Shown: positions 1 to 6,945 of the stretch, in pieces
Numbering within the stretch: the stretch's first letter is position 1
Layout: every line of letters begins with the position of its first letter
Source of the DNA: UBA11475 sp902486425
GTDB lineage: Bacteria > Bacillota > Clostridia > Christensenellales > Borkfalkiaceae
Direction of reading: 5' to 3'
Length of the DNA stretch: 64,000 bases
Assembly (NCBI GenBank): GCA_902486425.1
Contig: CABTOK010000007.1
Span: 62,001-126,000 of the forward strand
The notes under the pieces: generated by a model
What the model saw: only the letters and a program-made list of their open reading frames with translations
What the model was told of the DNA's origin: nothing
The model's database searches: none
Made by a program: the position numbers and the translations under genes

Positions 1-245
1 GCGCGTATTACCTTAATTACCTTTTATCGAGGTTCGGCGATAAGATTACCGCCGTCGCGGCATATAACGCCGGAGAGGGAAACGTTGAAAAATGGCTCAA
101 AGCCAAAGAATATTCAGCCGACGGAAAGACGTTAAAAAGCGTACCTTACCCCGAAACTTCGGCTTATATTAAAAAAATAAAAAAAAGTTTGAAAAAATAT
201 AAAAAATTATACCCTTCTCTTGTTGACAAACACAAAAAAATATAA
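1..245 (+). CDS. Lytic transglycosylase, C-terminal fragment (5' end outside window)
   Basis: The reading frame starting at base 3 is open from the window edge to a TAA at 243-245 and encodes about 80 residues. It contains the SLT-domain motif AVAAYNAGEGNVEKWL, which forms part of the active-site groove of soluble lytic transglycosylases (Slt70/MltE-like), enzymes that cleave peptidoglycan glycan strands. The end is a lysine-rich tail (KKIKKSLKKYKKLY), common where these proteins stop after the SLT fold. The catalytic glutamate and the N-terminus lie upstream of the window, so export signal and total length cannot be judged. The -35 element of the following tRNA promoter lies within its last codons. 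Confidence 0.8.
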   Translation, partial: AYYLNYLLSRFGDKITAVAAYNAGEGNVEKWLKAKEYSADGKTLKSVPYPETSAYIKKIKKSLKKYKKLYPSLVDKHKKI

Positions 246-251
246 TAAAAT
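223..251 (+). promoter_or_regulatory. Sigma-A promoter for tRNA-Leu(AAG)
   Basis: TTGACA at 223-228 and TAAAAT at 246-251 are separated by 17 bases. The -35 box sits inside the last codons of the transglycosylase gene. Transcription would begin near 258, just before the tRNA at 271. Confidence 0.7.
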
Positions 252-270
252 AGTAAAGCTGTAAAGAAAT

Positions 271-356
271 GCGGATGTGGCGGAACTGGCAGACGCATAA
301 GACTAAGGATCTTATGAAGCTACTTCGTGCAGGTTCAAGTCCTGTCATCCGCACCA
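271..356 (+). tRNA. tRNA-Leu, anticodon AAG
   Basis: The 86-base gene has a 7-bp acceptor stem (GCGGATG with CATCCGC), the D-loop of class II tRNAs, a long variable arm and an encoded CCA end. The anticodon stem TAAGA/TCTTA closes the loop CTAAGGA, so the anticodon reads AAG. Leu(AAG) has A at the wobble position and would need deamination to inosine to read CUU, CUC and CUA. CUU and CUC are the commonest leucine codons in most genes of this window, which fits. Confidence 0.93.
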
Positions 357-362
357 AGTTAG

Positions 363-399
363 ACCCAGTTGAACCCATAAGGTTTGGCTGGGTTTTTCT
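363..399 (+). terminator. Intrinsic terminator of tRNA-Leu(AAG)
   Basis: A 13-bp stem (363-375 with 381-393, including three G-U pairs) and a 5-base loop are followed by a T-rich tract. Confidence 0.85.
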
Positions 400-478
400 T
401 TTTGCCTTTTTGTGTGCTATTACAATTACTTTAAGGTCAGGCGATTTTACGCTTAGCCTTTTTCTATTGTTTATTTAG

Positions 479-610
479 CGTATTTTGTTGCCTTTCTCGG
501 GTAGCGGTTGTACCGTCGAGATTGCATGTATTCGTAAAATGAAGAAGTTGATAAATCTAAAGACGAGAGATTATGAAAGCGGCGGAAAACTTGTTGAAAT
601 ATTAATATAA
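479..610 (+). pseudogene. C-terminal remnant of a DNA methyltransferase
   Basis: A frame open only from a TAG at 476-478 to a TAA at 608-610 encodes 43 residues beginning RILLPFSGSGCTVEIACIRK. The PFSGSG string matches the S-adenosylmethionine-binding motif I (DPF-x-GSG) of amino-methyltransferases (N6-adenine or N4-cytosine), followed by a hydrophobic helix and a short end. There is no start codon or upstream catalytic motif, and the leading aspartate has become leucine. I read it as the decayed tail of a methyltransferase gene, probably from a mobile element, lying 120 bases after a tRNA gene. Chance resemblance over about 16 residues remains possible. Confidence 0.5.
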
Positions 611-632
611 TCGTAATAAAACCGAAACCGTA

Positions 633-659
633 AAAACAGCCCGCTCGGGCTGCTTTTTT
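633..659. terminator. Bidirectional terminator between methyltransferase remnant and AraC gene
   Basis: CAGCCC/GGGCTG hairpin with a 4-base loop, flanked by A5 on the left and T6 on the right. It can end transcripts from the remnant (+) and from the AraC gene (-), whose stop codon is only about 15 bases away. Confidence 0.75.
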
Positions 660-673
660 GTAAATTTTGACAA

Positions 674-1531
674 TTAATTTTGTAAATTTATCGAGGTGTA
701 GAACTGTTTGGGCGTTATGCCGAACTCGTTTTTGAACGCGCGGAAAAAGTGGGTATAATCCGAGAAACCGCACTTTGCAAACACTTCGGTTATAGGGAAG
801 CCTTCTTCGATAAACTGTTTTGACAAGACCAGCCGTTTTTTTAGGATATATCGGTGAGGGGAAGTGTTGGTGTATTCCTTGAAAATGTGCGCGAAGTAGT
901 ATTTGTCCACAAACAACGCAGATGCGATTGCGTCAAGAGAAAGATCTTGCGATATATGTTCGGAAATATAATCAATGGCTTTCGTCACGCAGGGATTTGC
1001 TTTTCCCAATATGGTGAAATCGTCGCGGTTTTGCAAAAAATATTGTCCTAGCAACACAAGCAAAGTTTTTATTCGCTCCTCGTTTTCGATGTCCGCGCCG
1101 AAGTCGCCGGTTTGAGAAACGGAAAAGCCGTCCAGAATATGGCGGATTTTGTCAGAAACAGCGCTGTTGCGAATAAGAAAAGCGTTGTGTTCGTGCGCCT
1201 GCAAAAAACAGGTGTTCAGGTCGGTTTTTGCGGTTGAGATGCGTTTCAGGTATCGTTGATTAAGCCACACAACAAACCTTTCGTACGTCATTGCGGAGTC
1301 TTTGATGTCAAGCTGATGAAGTTTGTTGGACGGAATCAACAGCACGTCGCCGGGGCGCAGGGAATACTTGCAATCTTCCACGATGTACGACGCAGAACCC
1401 TGCAAAAAGAAATAGATCTCCGAAAAATCGTGAGAATGCATTTCCACCGTTTTGAAATCTTTGTCTTTTTTGTGATGCACCTCGTAAGTCGAGTTACTCA
1501 TTTTTTGATTTTCGTATTTTGTTCCGCTCAT
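674..1531 (-). CDS. AraC-family transcriptional regulator (cupin + HTH)
   Basis: The protein of about 285 residues has an N-terminal cupin sensor domain (HSHDFSEIYFFLQGSASY, then RPGDVLLIPSNKLHQ) and a C-terminal AraC-type double helix-turn-helix of about 100 residues ending in KNEFGITPKQF. Such proteins bind a sugar or sugar acid and activate a neighbouring operon. It is divergent from the glucuronate operon, so it is probably that operon's regulator; the effector is inferred from position only. The start is uncertain: ATG codons lie at 1531 and 1501, and a longer TTG-initiated frame reaches 1549. A TATAAT just upstream of the 1531 ATG would favour the 1501 start if it is the -10 box. Confidence 0.85.
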   Translation of the reverse strand: MSGTKYENQKMSNSTYEVHHKKDKDFKTVEMHSHDFSEIYFFLQGSASYIVEDCKYSLRPGDVLLIPSNKLHQLDIKDSAMTYERFVVWLNQRYLKRISTAKTDLNTCFLQAHEHNAFLIRNSAVSDKIRHILDGFSVSQTGDFGADIENEERIKTLLVLLGQYFLQNRDDFTILGKANPCVTKAIDYISEHISQDLSLDAIASALFVDKYYFAHIFKEYTNTSPHRYILKKRLVLSKQFIEEGFPITEVFAKCGFSDYTHFFRAFKNEFGITPKQFYTSINLQN

Positions 1532-1587
1532 ATTATAACAATACTCCAAAACCGCAATATATGCAAGTAAAAAAGCAAAAAATAAAA

Positions 1588-1616
1588 TTTACTATGCAAA
1601 AGTTGTGTGATAAAAT
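1588..1616 (+). promoter_or_regulatory. Promoter of the glucuronate operon
   Basis: TTTACT at 1588-1593, 17-base spacer, TAAAAT at 1611-1616 preceded by TGA (extended -10). It leads into uxaC and lies in the short divergent region shared with the AraC gene, where that regulator would be expected to bind. Confidence 0.6.
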
Positions 1617-1639
1617 AATTTCAATAAGGAGAAATGAAA

Positions 1640-2833
1640 ATGGGATTTTTTGATGAAAATCTTTTGCTGACCGGCGACACCGCGTGCGGAATTTACAAAA
1701 GCATTGCGGATTTGCCGATTATCGACTATCACTGTCATCTCAACGAAGAAGATATTAAAAACGACAAGAAGTTTTCCGACATAGGGGAACTGTGGCTTTC
1801 GGGCGACCATTACAAGTGGCGCGCTATGCGTCTTTGCGGCGTTGACGAAAGTTATATCACAGGCGACCGCTCTTACGAAGAAAAGTTTTTGAAATATGCA
1901 AAGATTATGCCAAAACTTTTCGGTAATTCGCTTTATTATTGGACGCATATGGAGCTTAAACAAATTTTCGGCATTACGGAGCCTTTGAACGAAGACAGCG
2001 CAAGTCGTATTTATGAAAAAGCAAACGAAATTTTGCAAGGGCTCAGCGTGCAAAAACTGCTTGAAAAATTCAGGGTGGAGTATATCGCAACCACTGACGA
2101 TCCGTTTTCCGATTTATCTTGCCACGGCGATATAAACGGGGTGAAGGTGCGCCCGACGTTCCGTCCCGACAGATGTTTTTCGGAAGGCGTCGACAAGGTG
2201 CAACTTGAAAAGAGATTGGATTATTTTGTTTCCAAAGGCTGCAAAATCGCAGACCACGGATTTGACGATTTTTCCGACACGCAAAACATCGAATGGCTGA
2301 TTGAAAAATGCTTTGAAAAGGGAGTCGTTTTGCAGCTGCATTTCGGCACTTTCCGAAACGTCAATACCGTGACGTTTAACGAAATCGGGAAAGACAGCGG
2401 GTTTGACGTTTTCAGGGCAAACGTTGATACGGACGCGCTTGCACGACTTCTTGACAAAATGTACACAAAACTTGGGGATTTGCCAAAAATTATACTTTAT
2501 CCGTTAAACGACATATGTTTAAGGGCTGTTTGTTCGATTTCGGGCGCGTTTCCCAATGTTATTGTCGGTGCGGCGTGGTGGTTTAACGACACCGTGTCGG
2601 GCATAAAAAGACAACTTGAAACCGTATCGGAATATGCGGTTCTCGGCACGAATCTCGGCATGCTTACCGACAGCAGATCGTTCAGTTCGTACGTGCGGTT
2701 TGACTTTTATAGAAGGATACTTTCATCGTTTATCGCAGACAAGGTCGACCATGGCGAGTATGACGAAAAATCCGCACTCGCGCTTGCAAAAGATATTGCA
2801 TACAACAATGTAAAGGAGGTTTTGGGGCTGTGA
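1640..2833 (+). CDS. uxaC: Glucuronate isomerase
   Basis: Converts D-glucuronate to D-fructuronate (and galacturonate to tagaturonate), the first cytoplasmic step of hexuronate breakdown. Family motifs are present in order: DYHCHL at residues 29-34 (metal-site histidines of the amidohydrolase fold), GDHYKWRAMR, YYWTHMELKQIFGI, TTDDP, and near the end GAAWWFNDT and GMLTDSRSF. The start at 1640 is preferred over the ATG at 1634 because the AAGGAG at 1626-1631 is 8 bases from the former and only 2 from the latter. At 397 residues it is about 70 shorter than the E. coli enzyme; the missing part is the middle helical region, not a motif. It is the first gene of a tightly packed five-gene operon. 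Confidence 0.93.
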   Translation: MGFFDENLLLTGDTACGIYKSIADLPIIDYHCHLNEEDIKNDKKFSDIGELWLSGDHYKWRAMRLCGVDESYITGDRSYEEKFLKYAKIMPKLFGNSLYYWTHMELKQIFGITEPLNEDSASRIYEKANEILQGLSVQKLLEKFRVEYIATTDDPFSDLSCHGDINGVKVRPTFRPDRCFSEGVDKVQLEKRLDYFVSKGCKIADHGFDDFSDTQNIEWLIEKCFEKGVVLQLHFGTFRNVNTVTFNEIGKDSGFDVFRANVDTDALARLLDKMYTKLGDLPKIILYPLNDICLRAVCSISGAFPNVIVGAAWWFNDTVSGIKRQLETVSEYAVLGTNLGMLTDSRSFSSYVRFDFYRRILSSFIADKVDHGEYDEKSALALAKDIAYNNVKEVLGL

Positions 2834-3876
2834 AAATGACCTTCCGCTGGTATGGCGAAAACGATTGCATACCGCTGAATTATATAAAACAAATACAGGG
2901 AATGAGCGGTGTTGTGACCGCTGTTTACGACACGCCTGTAGGAGAAGTCTGGAAAGAAGAAAAACTTGAAAGGCTCAAAACCCTTGCAAACGACGCGGGG
3001 CTTAATATGGAAGTTATCGAGTCCGTCCCCGTGCACGAAGACATAAAACTCGGAAAATCCACGAGAGATAAGTACATCGAGGCGTACAAGCAAAATATCA
3101 TTAACTGCGGAAAAGTCGGCGTCAGGTGCATTTGTTATAATTTTATGCCCGTGTTCGACTGGCTGCGGACAGACCTTTATTTCAAGCATAAAGACGGCTC
3201 GACGTCGCTTGCTTACGATCACGAGAAACTGCTTGCGCTCGATCCCAAAAACCTGCATTTGCCGGGCTGGGACGAAAGTTATTCCACGGAAGAACTTAAT
3301 AAACTTTTGGACGAATACAAGGGAATTACGCACGAAAAGTTGTTTGAAAACCTTGTGTATTTTCTGAATGCGATTATGCCTGCCTGCGACGAAGCGGGCG
3401 TCGATATGGCGATACATCCCGACGATCCGCCGTGGGATATGTTCGGCTTGCCCAGAATTATTTGCAAAGAAGACGACTACGATAAGTTGTTTAAGGCGGT
3501 GCCGAATAAGCACAACGGCATAACGTTTTGCACGGGAAGTCTGGGTGCGGGCAGGTTCAACGACTTGCCGAAAATGGCGGCAAAATATGCAAACAGGATT
3601 TATTTCGCGCATCTTCGTCAGCTGAGATACGACGGAGAAATAAATTTTTACGAAAACGGACATCAGACCGATTGCGGAAACGTCGACGTGTACGCGATAG
3701 TCAAAGCGCTTGTCGAAAACGGGTTTGACGGATACGTTCGTCCCGACCACGGCAGAAACGTGTGGGGCGAAGACGCAAAGCCCGGATACGGACTGTTTGA
3801 CAGAGCGATGGGCGCGTGTTATCTCACGGGACTGTTCGAGGCGGTTGAAAAGGATATAAAAGGAGAGAAAAAATGA
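2830..3876 (+). CDS. uxuA: Mannonate dehydratase
   Basis: Dehydrates D-mannonate to 2-keto-3-deoxygluconate. Recognised by the N-terminal FRWYG motif, the ESVPVHEDIKLG stretch, CYNFMPVFDWLRTDL and the later IHPDDPPWDMFGLPRI metal-site region. At 348 residues it is close to the short Bacillus form rather than the 394-residue E. coli form. It starts with GTG at 2830, overlapping the uxaC stop by 4 bases. The AAGGAGG at 2813-2819 fits this start better than the ATG two codons later, and an M-x-M-TFRWYG start is the usual pattern in Bacillus UxuA. Confidence 0.94.
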   Translation: MKMTFRWYGENDCIPLNYIKQIQGMSGVVTAVYDTPVGEVWKEEKLERLKTLANDAGLNMEVIESVPVHEDIKLGKSTRDKYIEAYKQNIINCGKVGVRCICYNFMPVFDWLRTDLYFKHKDGSTSLAYDHEKLLALDPKNLHLPGWDESYSTEELNKLLDEYKGITHEKLFENLVYFLNAIMPACDEAGVDMAIHPDDPPWDMFGLPRIICKEDDYDKLFKAVPNKHNGITFCTGSLGAGRFNDLPKMAAKYANRIYFAHLRQLRYDGEINFYENGHQTDCGNVDVYAIVKALVENGFDGYVRPDHGRNVWGEDAKPGYGLFDRAMGACYLTGLFEAVEKDIKGEKK

Positions 3877-4703
3877 GCGTTCCTTTCAAAGTTGATTTAA
3901 GTGACAAAATTGTTGCAATTACGGGCGCGGGCGGCGTGATTTGCTCGGAATTTGCCCGTGCGCTTGCGGAGTGCGGCGCAAGAGTCGCGCTTCTCGACGT
4001 AAACTTCGACGCAGCAAAGAAATTTGCGGACGAGATTGGCAAAAATGCGCTTGCCGTGCAGTGCAACTGCCTTGACAAAGCGGACATTCAAAGAGCAAAA
4101 GACGAAATAAACGCCAAGTTTGGAAAAGTGAATTTTCTTATCAACGGCGCAGGCGGAAACAATCCCAAGGCGACCACCGACAACGAGGTTATGACGGCGG
4201 ATCTTGAAGGAGCGAAAGACTTTTTTGCCCTTGAAGAAAGCGGACTGAAATTCGTGTTCGATCTCAATATAACATCGGCGTTTTTGGTGACGCAGGTTTT
4301 TGCAAAAGACATGGTCAAAACAGGCGGAAACATCATCAATATTTCGTCGATGAACGCGTTTAGGCCTCTTACCAAAATCCCTGCATACAGCGCGGCGAAA
4401 GCGGGCATATCCAATTTTACCGAGTGGCTTGCGGTGCATTTTGCGCCGTGTAATATTCGTTGCAACGCAATCGCGCCGGGATTTTTCGTGACAAGTCAGA
4501 ACAGAACGCTTTTGTTCAATGCGGACGGCACGCCGACGGCAAGAACAGGCAAGATTCTGAACGCAACGCCGATGAAAAAATTTGGAGAGATAAGCGATCT
4601 TATCGGGTGTCTGTTGTGGCTCGCCGACGACAAAGCAAGCGGATTTGTAACGGGAACGGTTATACCCGTTGACGGCGGATTTTCGGCATACAGCGGAGTG
4701 TAA
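3873..4703 (+). CDS. uxuB: SDR-family mannonate (fructuronate) oxidoreductase
   Basis: Short-chain dehydrogenase of 276 residues with the NAD(P)-binding glycine motif TGAGGVICSE at residues 17-26 and the catalytic YSAAK (Tyr172, Lys176). By sequence style and position between uxuA and kdgA it corresponds to the Bacillus UxuB/YjmF type that reduces fructuronate to mannonate, not the unrelated long-chain UxuB of E. coli. Its ATG overlaps the uxuA stop (ATGA), so the genes are translationally coupled. Without this enzyme the operon would lack the step between UxaC and UxuA, which supports the call; the exact substrate is inferred. Confidence 0.85.
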   Translation: MSVPFKVDLSDKIVAITGAGGVICSEFARALAECGARVALLDVNFDAAKKFADEIGKNALAVQCNCLDKADIQRAKDEINAKFGKVNFLINGAGGNNPKATTDNEVMTADLEGAKDFFALEESGLKFVFDLNITSAFLVTQVFAKDMVKTGGNIINISSMNAFRPLTKIPAYSAAKAGISNFTEWLAVHFAPCNIRCNAIAPGFFVTSQNRTLLFNADGTPTARTGKILNATPMKKFGEISDLIGCLLWLADDKASGFVTGTVIPVDGGFSAYSGV

Positions 4704-4704
4704 T

Positions 4705-5280
4705 ATGAAACGAGTAATTCCAGTAGTTGTCATAAACGACGAAAAAGAAACGATAGAAATTCTCTCGAAATTGAGAGAAGGCGGCATAAACTGCGCGGAG
4801 ATCACATTCCGTACGGCGTGCGCGAAAGAGGCAATTGCAATCGGTACGAAAGCCTTTGAAGATATGAATATCGGCGCAGGCACGGTTATCAATGCCGAGC
4901 AGGCAAAAAGCGCAGTACAGGCGGGTGCAAAGTTTATCGTGTCCCCGGGATTTTCCGACGAGGTGGCTTGCTATTGTATAGACGAGAATATTCCGTATTA
5001 TCCGGGGTGTGTGACACCTACCGAGATTATGCGCGCTCTCTCGTATGGATTGAACATCGTCAAGTTTTTCCCTGCGGGCGTGTACGGCGGATTGAAAGCG
5101 ATGAAAGCGTTGTCGGCACCGTTTCCGCAAATCAGATTTATCCCGACGGGCGGTGTGGATTTGATCAACCTGAAAGAATACCTTGATTTCGACAAGGCGT
5201 ATGCCGTGGGCGGCTCTTTTATGATGAAAGGCGATATCGTAAAAAACTGCAAGGAGATTGTAAAGATATGCGAGTTGTGA
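4705..5280 (+). CDS. kdgA: 2-keto-3-deoxy-6-phosphogluconate (KDPG) aldolase
   Basis: Class I aldolase that splits KDPG into pyruvate and glyceraldehyde-3-phosphate, the last step of the pathway. The 191-residue protein has the catalytic glutamate in CAEITFRT (Glu32), the Schiff-base lysine in IVKFFPAG (Lys120) and the phosphate-binding PTGGVDL. The ATG at 4705 directly follows the uxuB stop, with GGAG six bases upstream. An in-frame upstream ATG at 4669 lies inside uxuB and has no matching family residues. Slightly shorter than the usual 205-215 residues. Confidence 0.93.
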   Translation: MKRVIPVVVINDEKETIEILSKLREGGINCAEITFRTACAKEAIAIGTKAFEDMNIGAGTVINAEQAKSAVQAGAKFIVSPGFSDEVACYCIDENIPYYPGCVTPTEIMRALSYGLNIVKFFPAGVYGGLKAMKALSAPFPQIRFIPTGGVDLINLKEYLDFDKAYAVGGSFMMKGDIVKNCKEIVKICEL

Positions 5281-6287
5281 CTTTTGGAGAAATAATGCTT
5301 CGTCTGGCACCCGAAAACTATTTGCGGTTCGTACAGGCGGACAAGCTTGAAGCGACTTTTGGCGGTGCGGAAGCAAACGTAGCCGTGTCGCTTACAAATT
5401 TCGGCGAAGACGTGGCTTTTGTGAGTAAACTCCCGACTCACGAGATAGGACAAAGCGCGATAAATTCCCTTCGCAAATTCGGCGTCGATACGTCGTTTGT
5501 CGCAAGAGGCGGCGAGCGAGTCGGCATTTATTATTGCGAAAAGGGCGCGAGCCAACGCCCGAGTAAAGTCATATACGACAGGGCTGGCAGTGCAATCGCA
5601 ACCGCAACCGGCGACGACTTTGATTGGGATAAAATCTTTGACGGATCAAAATGGTTTCACTTTACGGGCATAACGCCTGCCCTTAGCGATACGTTGTCAG
5701 GCATAGTTTTGCAAGCTGTCAAGAGTGCAAAGGAAAAAGGAATGACCGTGTCGTGTGACCTGAATTTCCGCAAAAAACTTTGGAGCAAGGAAAAGGCGAA
5801 AGAAGTTATGAGCGAAATATGCAAGTACGTCGACGTCTGCATAGCGAACGAAGAAGACGCAAAAGACGTGTTCGGAATCGAGGCGGAAAACACCGATATT
5901 GAAAGCGGAAAACTCAACGAACAAGGTTACGTTTCGGTTGCCAAACAACTTGTCGATAAGTTCGGTTTTAAGGCGGTTGCAATCACGTTAAGAGAAAGCA
6001 TAAGCGCAAACGACAATTATTGGTCGGGAATGTTGTACACAGACGGCAAGGCGGTTTTCAGCAGAAAATACGCAATGCATATAGTGGACAGAGTCGGCGG
6101 CGGAGACAGCTTCGGCGCAGGACTTATTCATTCGTTGCTGGCGGGTAAAAATGCAACTGACGCGATTGAATTTGCAGTTGCGGCAAGTTGTTTGAAACAC
6201 TCGATCGAGGGCGATTACAACATGGTGAGCAAAGAAGAAGTAGAAGCGCTCGCAAACGGAAATGCAAGCGGAAGAGTGCAAAGATAA
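5268..6287 (+). CDS. kdgK: 2-keto-3-deoxygluconate kinase (PfkB family)
   Basis: Phosphorylates KDG, the product of UxuA, to KDPG, the substrate of KdgA. The 339-residue protein shows PfkB features: an N-terminal FGEIMLRLAP, the GGAEANVA substrate motif, and the C-terminal ATP/anion-hole signature DRVGGGDSFGAG with catalytic Asp280. It overlaps kdgA by 13 bases with AAGGAG at 5251-5256. Close PfkB relatives act on other sugars, so the KDG specificity rests mainly on the operon. This is the last full gene of the operon; no transporter follows. Confidence 0.9.
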   Translation: MRVVTFGEIMLRLAPENYLRFVQADKLEATFGGAEANVAVSLTNFGEDVAFVSKLPTHEIGQSAINSLRKFGVDTSFVARGGERVGIYYCEKGASQRPSKVIYDRAGSAIATATGDDFDWDKIFDGSKWFHFTGITPALSDTLSGIVLQAVKSAKEKGMTVSCDLNFRKKLWSKEKAKEVMSEICKYVDVCIANEEDAKDVFGIEAENTDIESGKLNEQGYVSVAKQLVDKFGFKAVAITLRESISANDNYWSGMLYTDGKAVFSRKYAMHIVDRVGGGDSFGAGLIHSLLAGKNATDAIEFAVAASCLKHSIEGDYNMVSKEEVEALANGNASGRVQR

Positions 6288-6347
6288 TAAGGATACTACT
6301 ATGAAAGAAATTACAATATCAGGTTTTATGATGAAATAAGCATCAAA

Positions 6348-6376
6348 ATGCGGAGCCGCATCGGGCCTTTTCTTTT
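6348..6376 (+). terminator. Possible terminator of the glucuronate operon
   Basis: ATGCGG/CCGCAT hairpin with a very tight loop, followed after CGGGCC by a TTTTCTTTTT tract. Weak but in the right place, 60 bases after kdgK. Confidence 0.45.
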
Positions 6377-6575
6377 TATAAATTTTCGCAGGAAGTAACG
6401 ATAGATATACATCGGCTTTATTGTCCGCCGATTAAGAAAACAATAGAATTCGAGTTGTTTATATGACGGTTTGTTCTTAGGTTAAAAATACTTTAATAAT
6501 GTCAATAAAAACAGTATGGTATTGAATCACAAAATAAGGTGTTCAACTGCAATTTCTCTATGCGCACCACACAAT

Positions 6576-6620
6576 AATAAAACGAACCTTGATGAAAAGT
6601 CAAAGTTCGTTTTATTTTTT
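6576..6620. terminator. Strong hairpin terminator in gene-poor stretch
   Basis: A perfect 12-bp stem AATAAAACGAAC/GTTCGTTTTATT (6576-6587 with 6605-6616) with an inner 4-bp extension, followed by T4. Its presence without a gene directly upstream suggests that a gene has been lost here. Confidence 0.7.
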
Positions 6621-6672
6621 ACAAGAGATTATTTCGGACTTAAAGTCAGACGATGATAATATTACAAACTTT

Positions 6673-6700
6673 AACCGGGTGTTACGTGCACACGGTTTTT
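6673..6700 (+). terminator. Weak hairpin with T-tract
   Basis: AACCG/CGGTT with an inner GTG/CAC after one mismatch, then T5. Could be a weak terminator or chance. Confidence 0.3.
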
Positions 6701-6789
6701 ATATTGCAGGACATAAACGCCGATAAAATAACAAAAAACAGTAAGAAATAATCAAAATGGCGGTGTCGTTTAGCCTGTACGATTTACTC

Positions 6790-6818
6790 TTTACATTCGT
6801 ATAGAGTTATGTTATAGT
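6790..6818 (+). promoter_or_regulatory. Sigma-A promoter of the GH31 gene
   Basis: TTTACA (6790-6795), 17-base spacer, TATAGT (6813-6818). It gives a leader of about 120 bases containing AAGCCG/CGGCTT inverted repeats before the AGGAGAG ribosome site at 6934-6940. Confidence 0.7.
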
Positions 6819-6945
6819 ATATATAGATGCAATTTAATAAATACGTAAGCCGGCGTTTTAATAAAAGCGGCTTTGCGATATGTAACGACAAGCATCGATC
6901 GGCTTAATTAAAAAATACGACGGGATAACTAGCAGGAGAGTTGAA

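Larger units (their letters stand above)
6288..6945. other. Gene-poor stretch after the glucuronate operon
   Basis: About 650 bases without a supportable gene. It begins with a ribosome-site-like AAGGA and a 12-codon frame at 6301-6339 (MKEITISGFMMK), which could be the stump of a lost sixth operon gene. Two or three terminator hairpins and the promoter of the GH31 gene follow. A short frame around 6370-6470 (28 or so codons) resembles nothing I recognise. Confidence 0.5.

Noticed and set aside
471..773. 100-codon minus-strand frame running through the methyltransferase remnant into the AraC gene
   Set aside because: Crosses a strong bidirectional terminator and overlaps the real AraC gene end in another frame.
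2707..4892. Long minus-strand open frames (up to 347 codons) opposite uxuA and uxuB
   Set aside because: They mirror strong coding genes with clear motifs on the plus strand, have no ribosome sites and read as low-complexity Arg/His/Phe-rich sequence.
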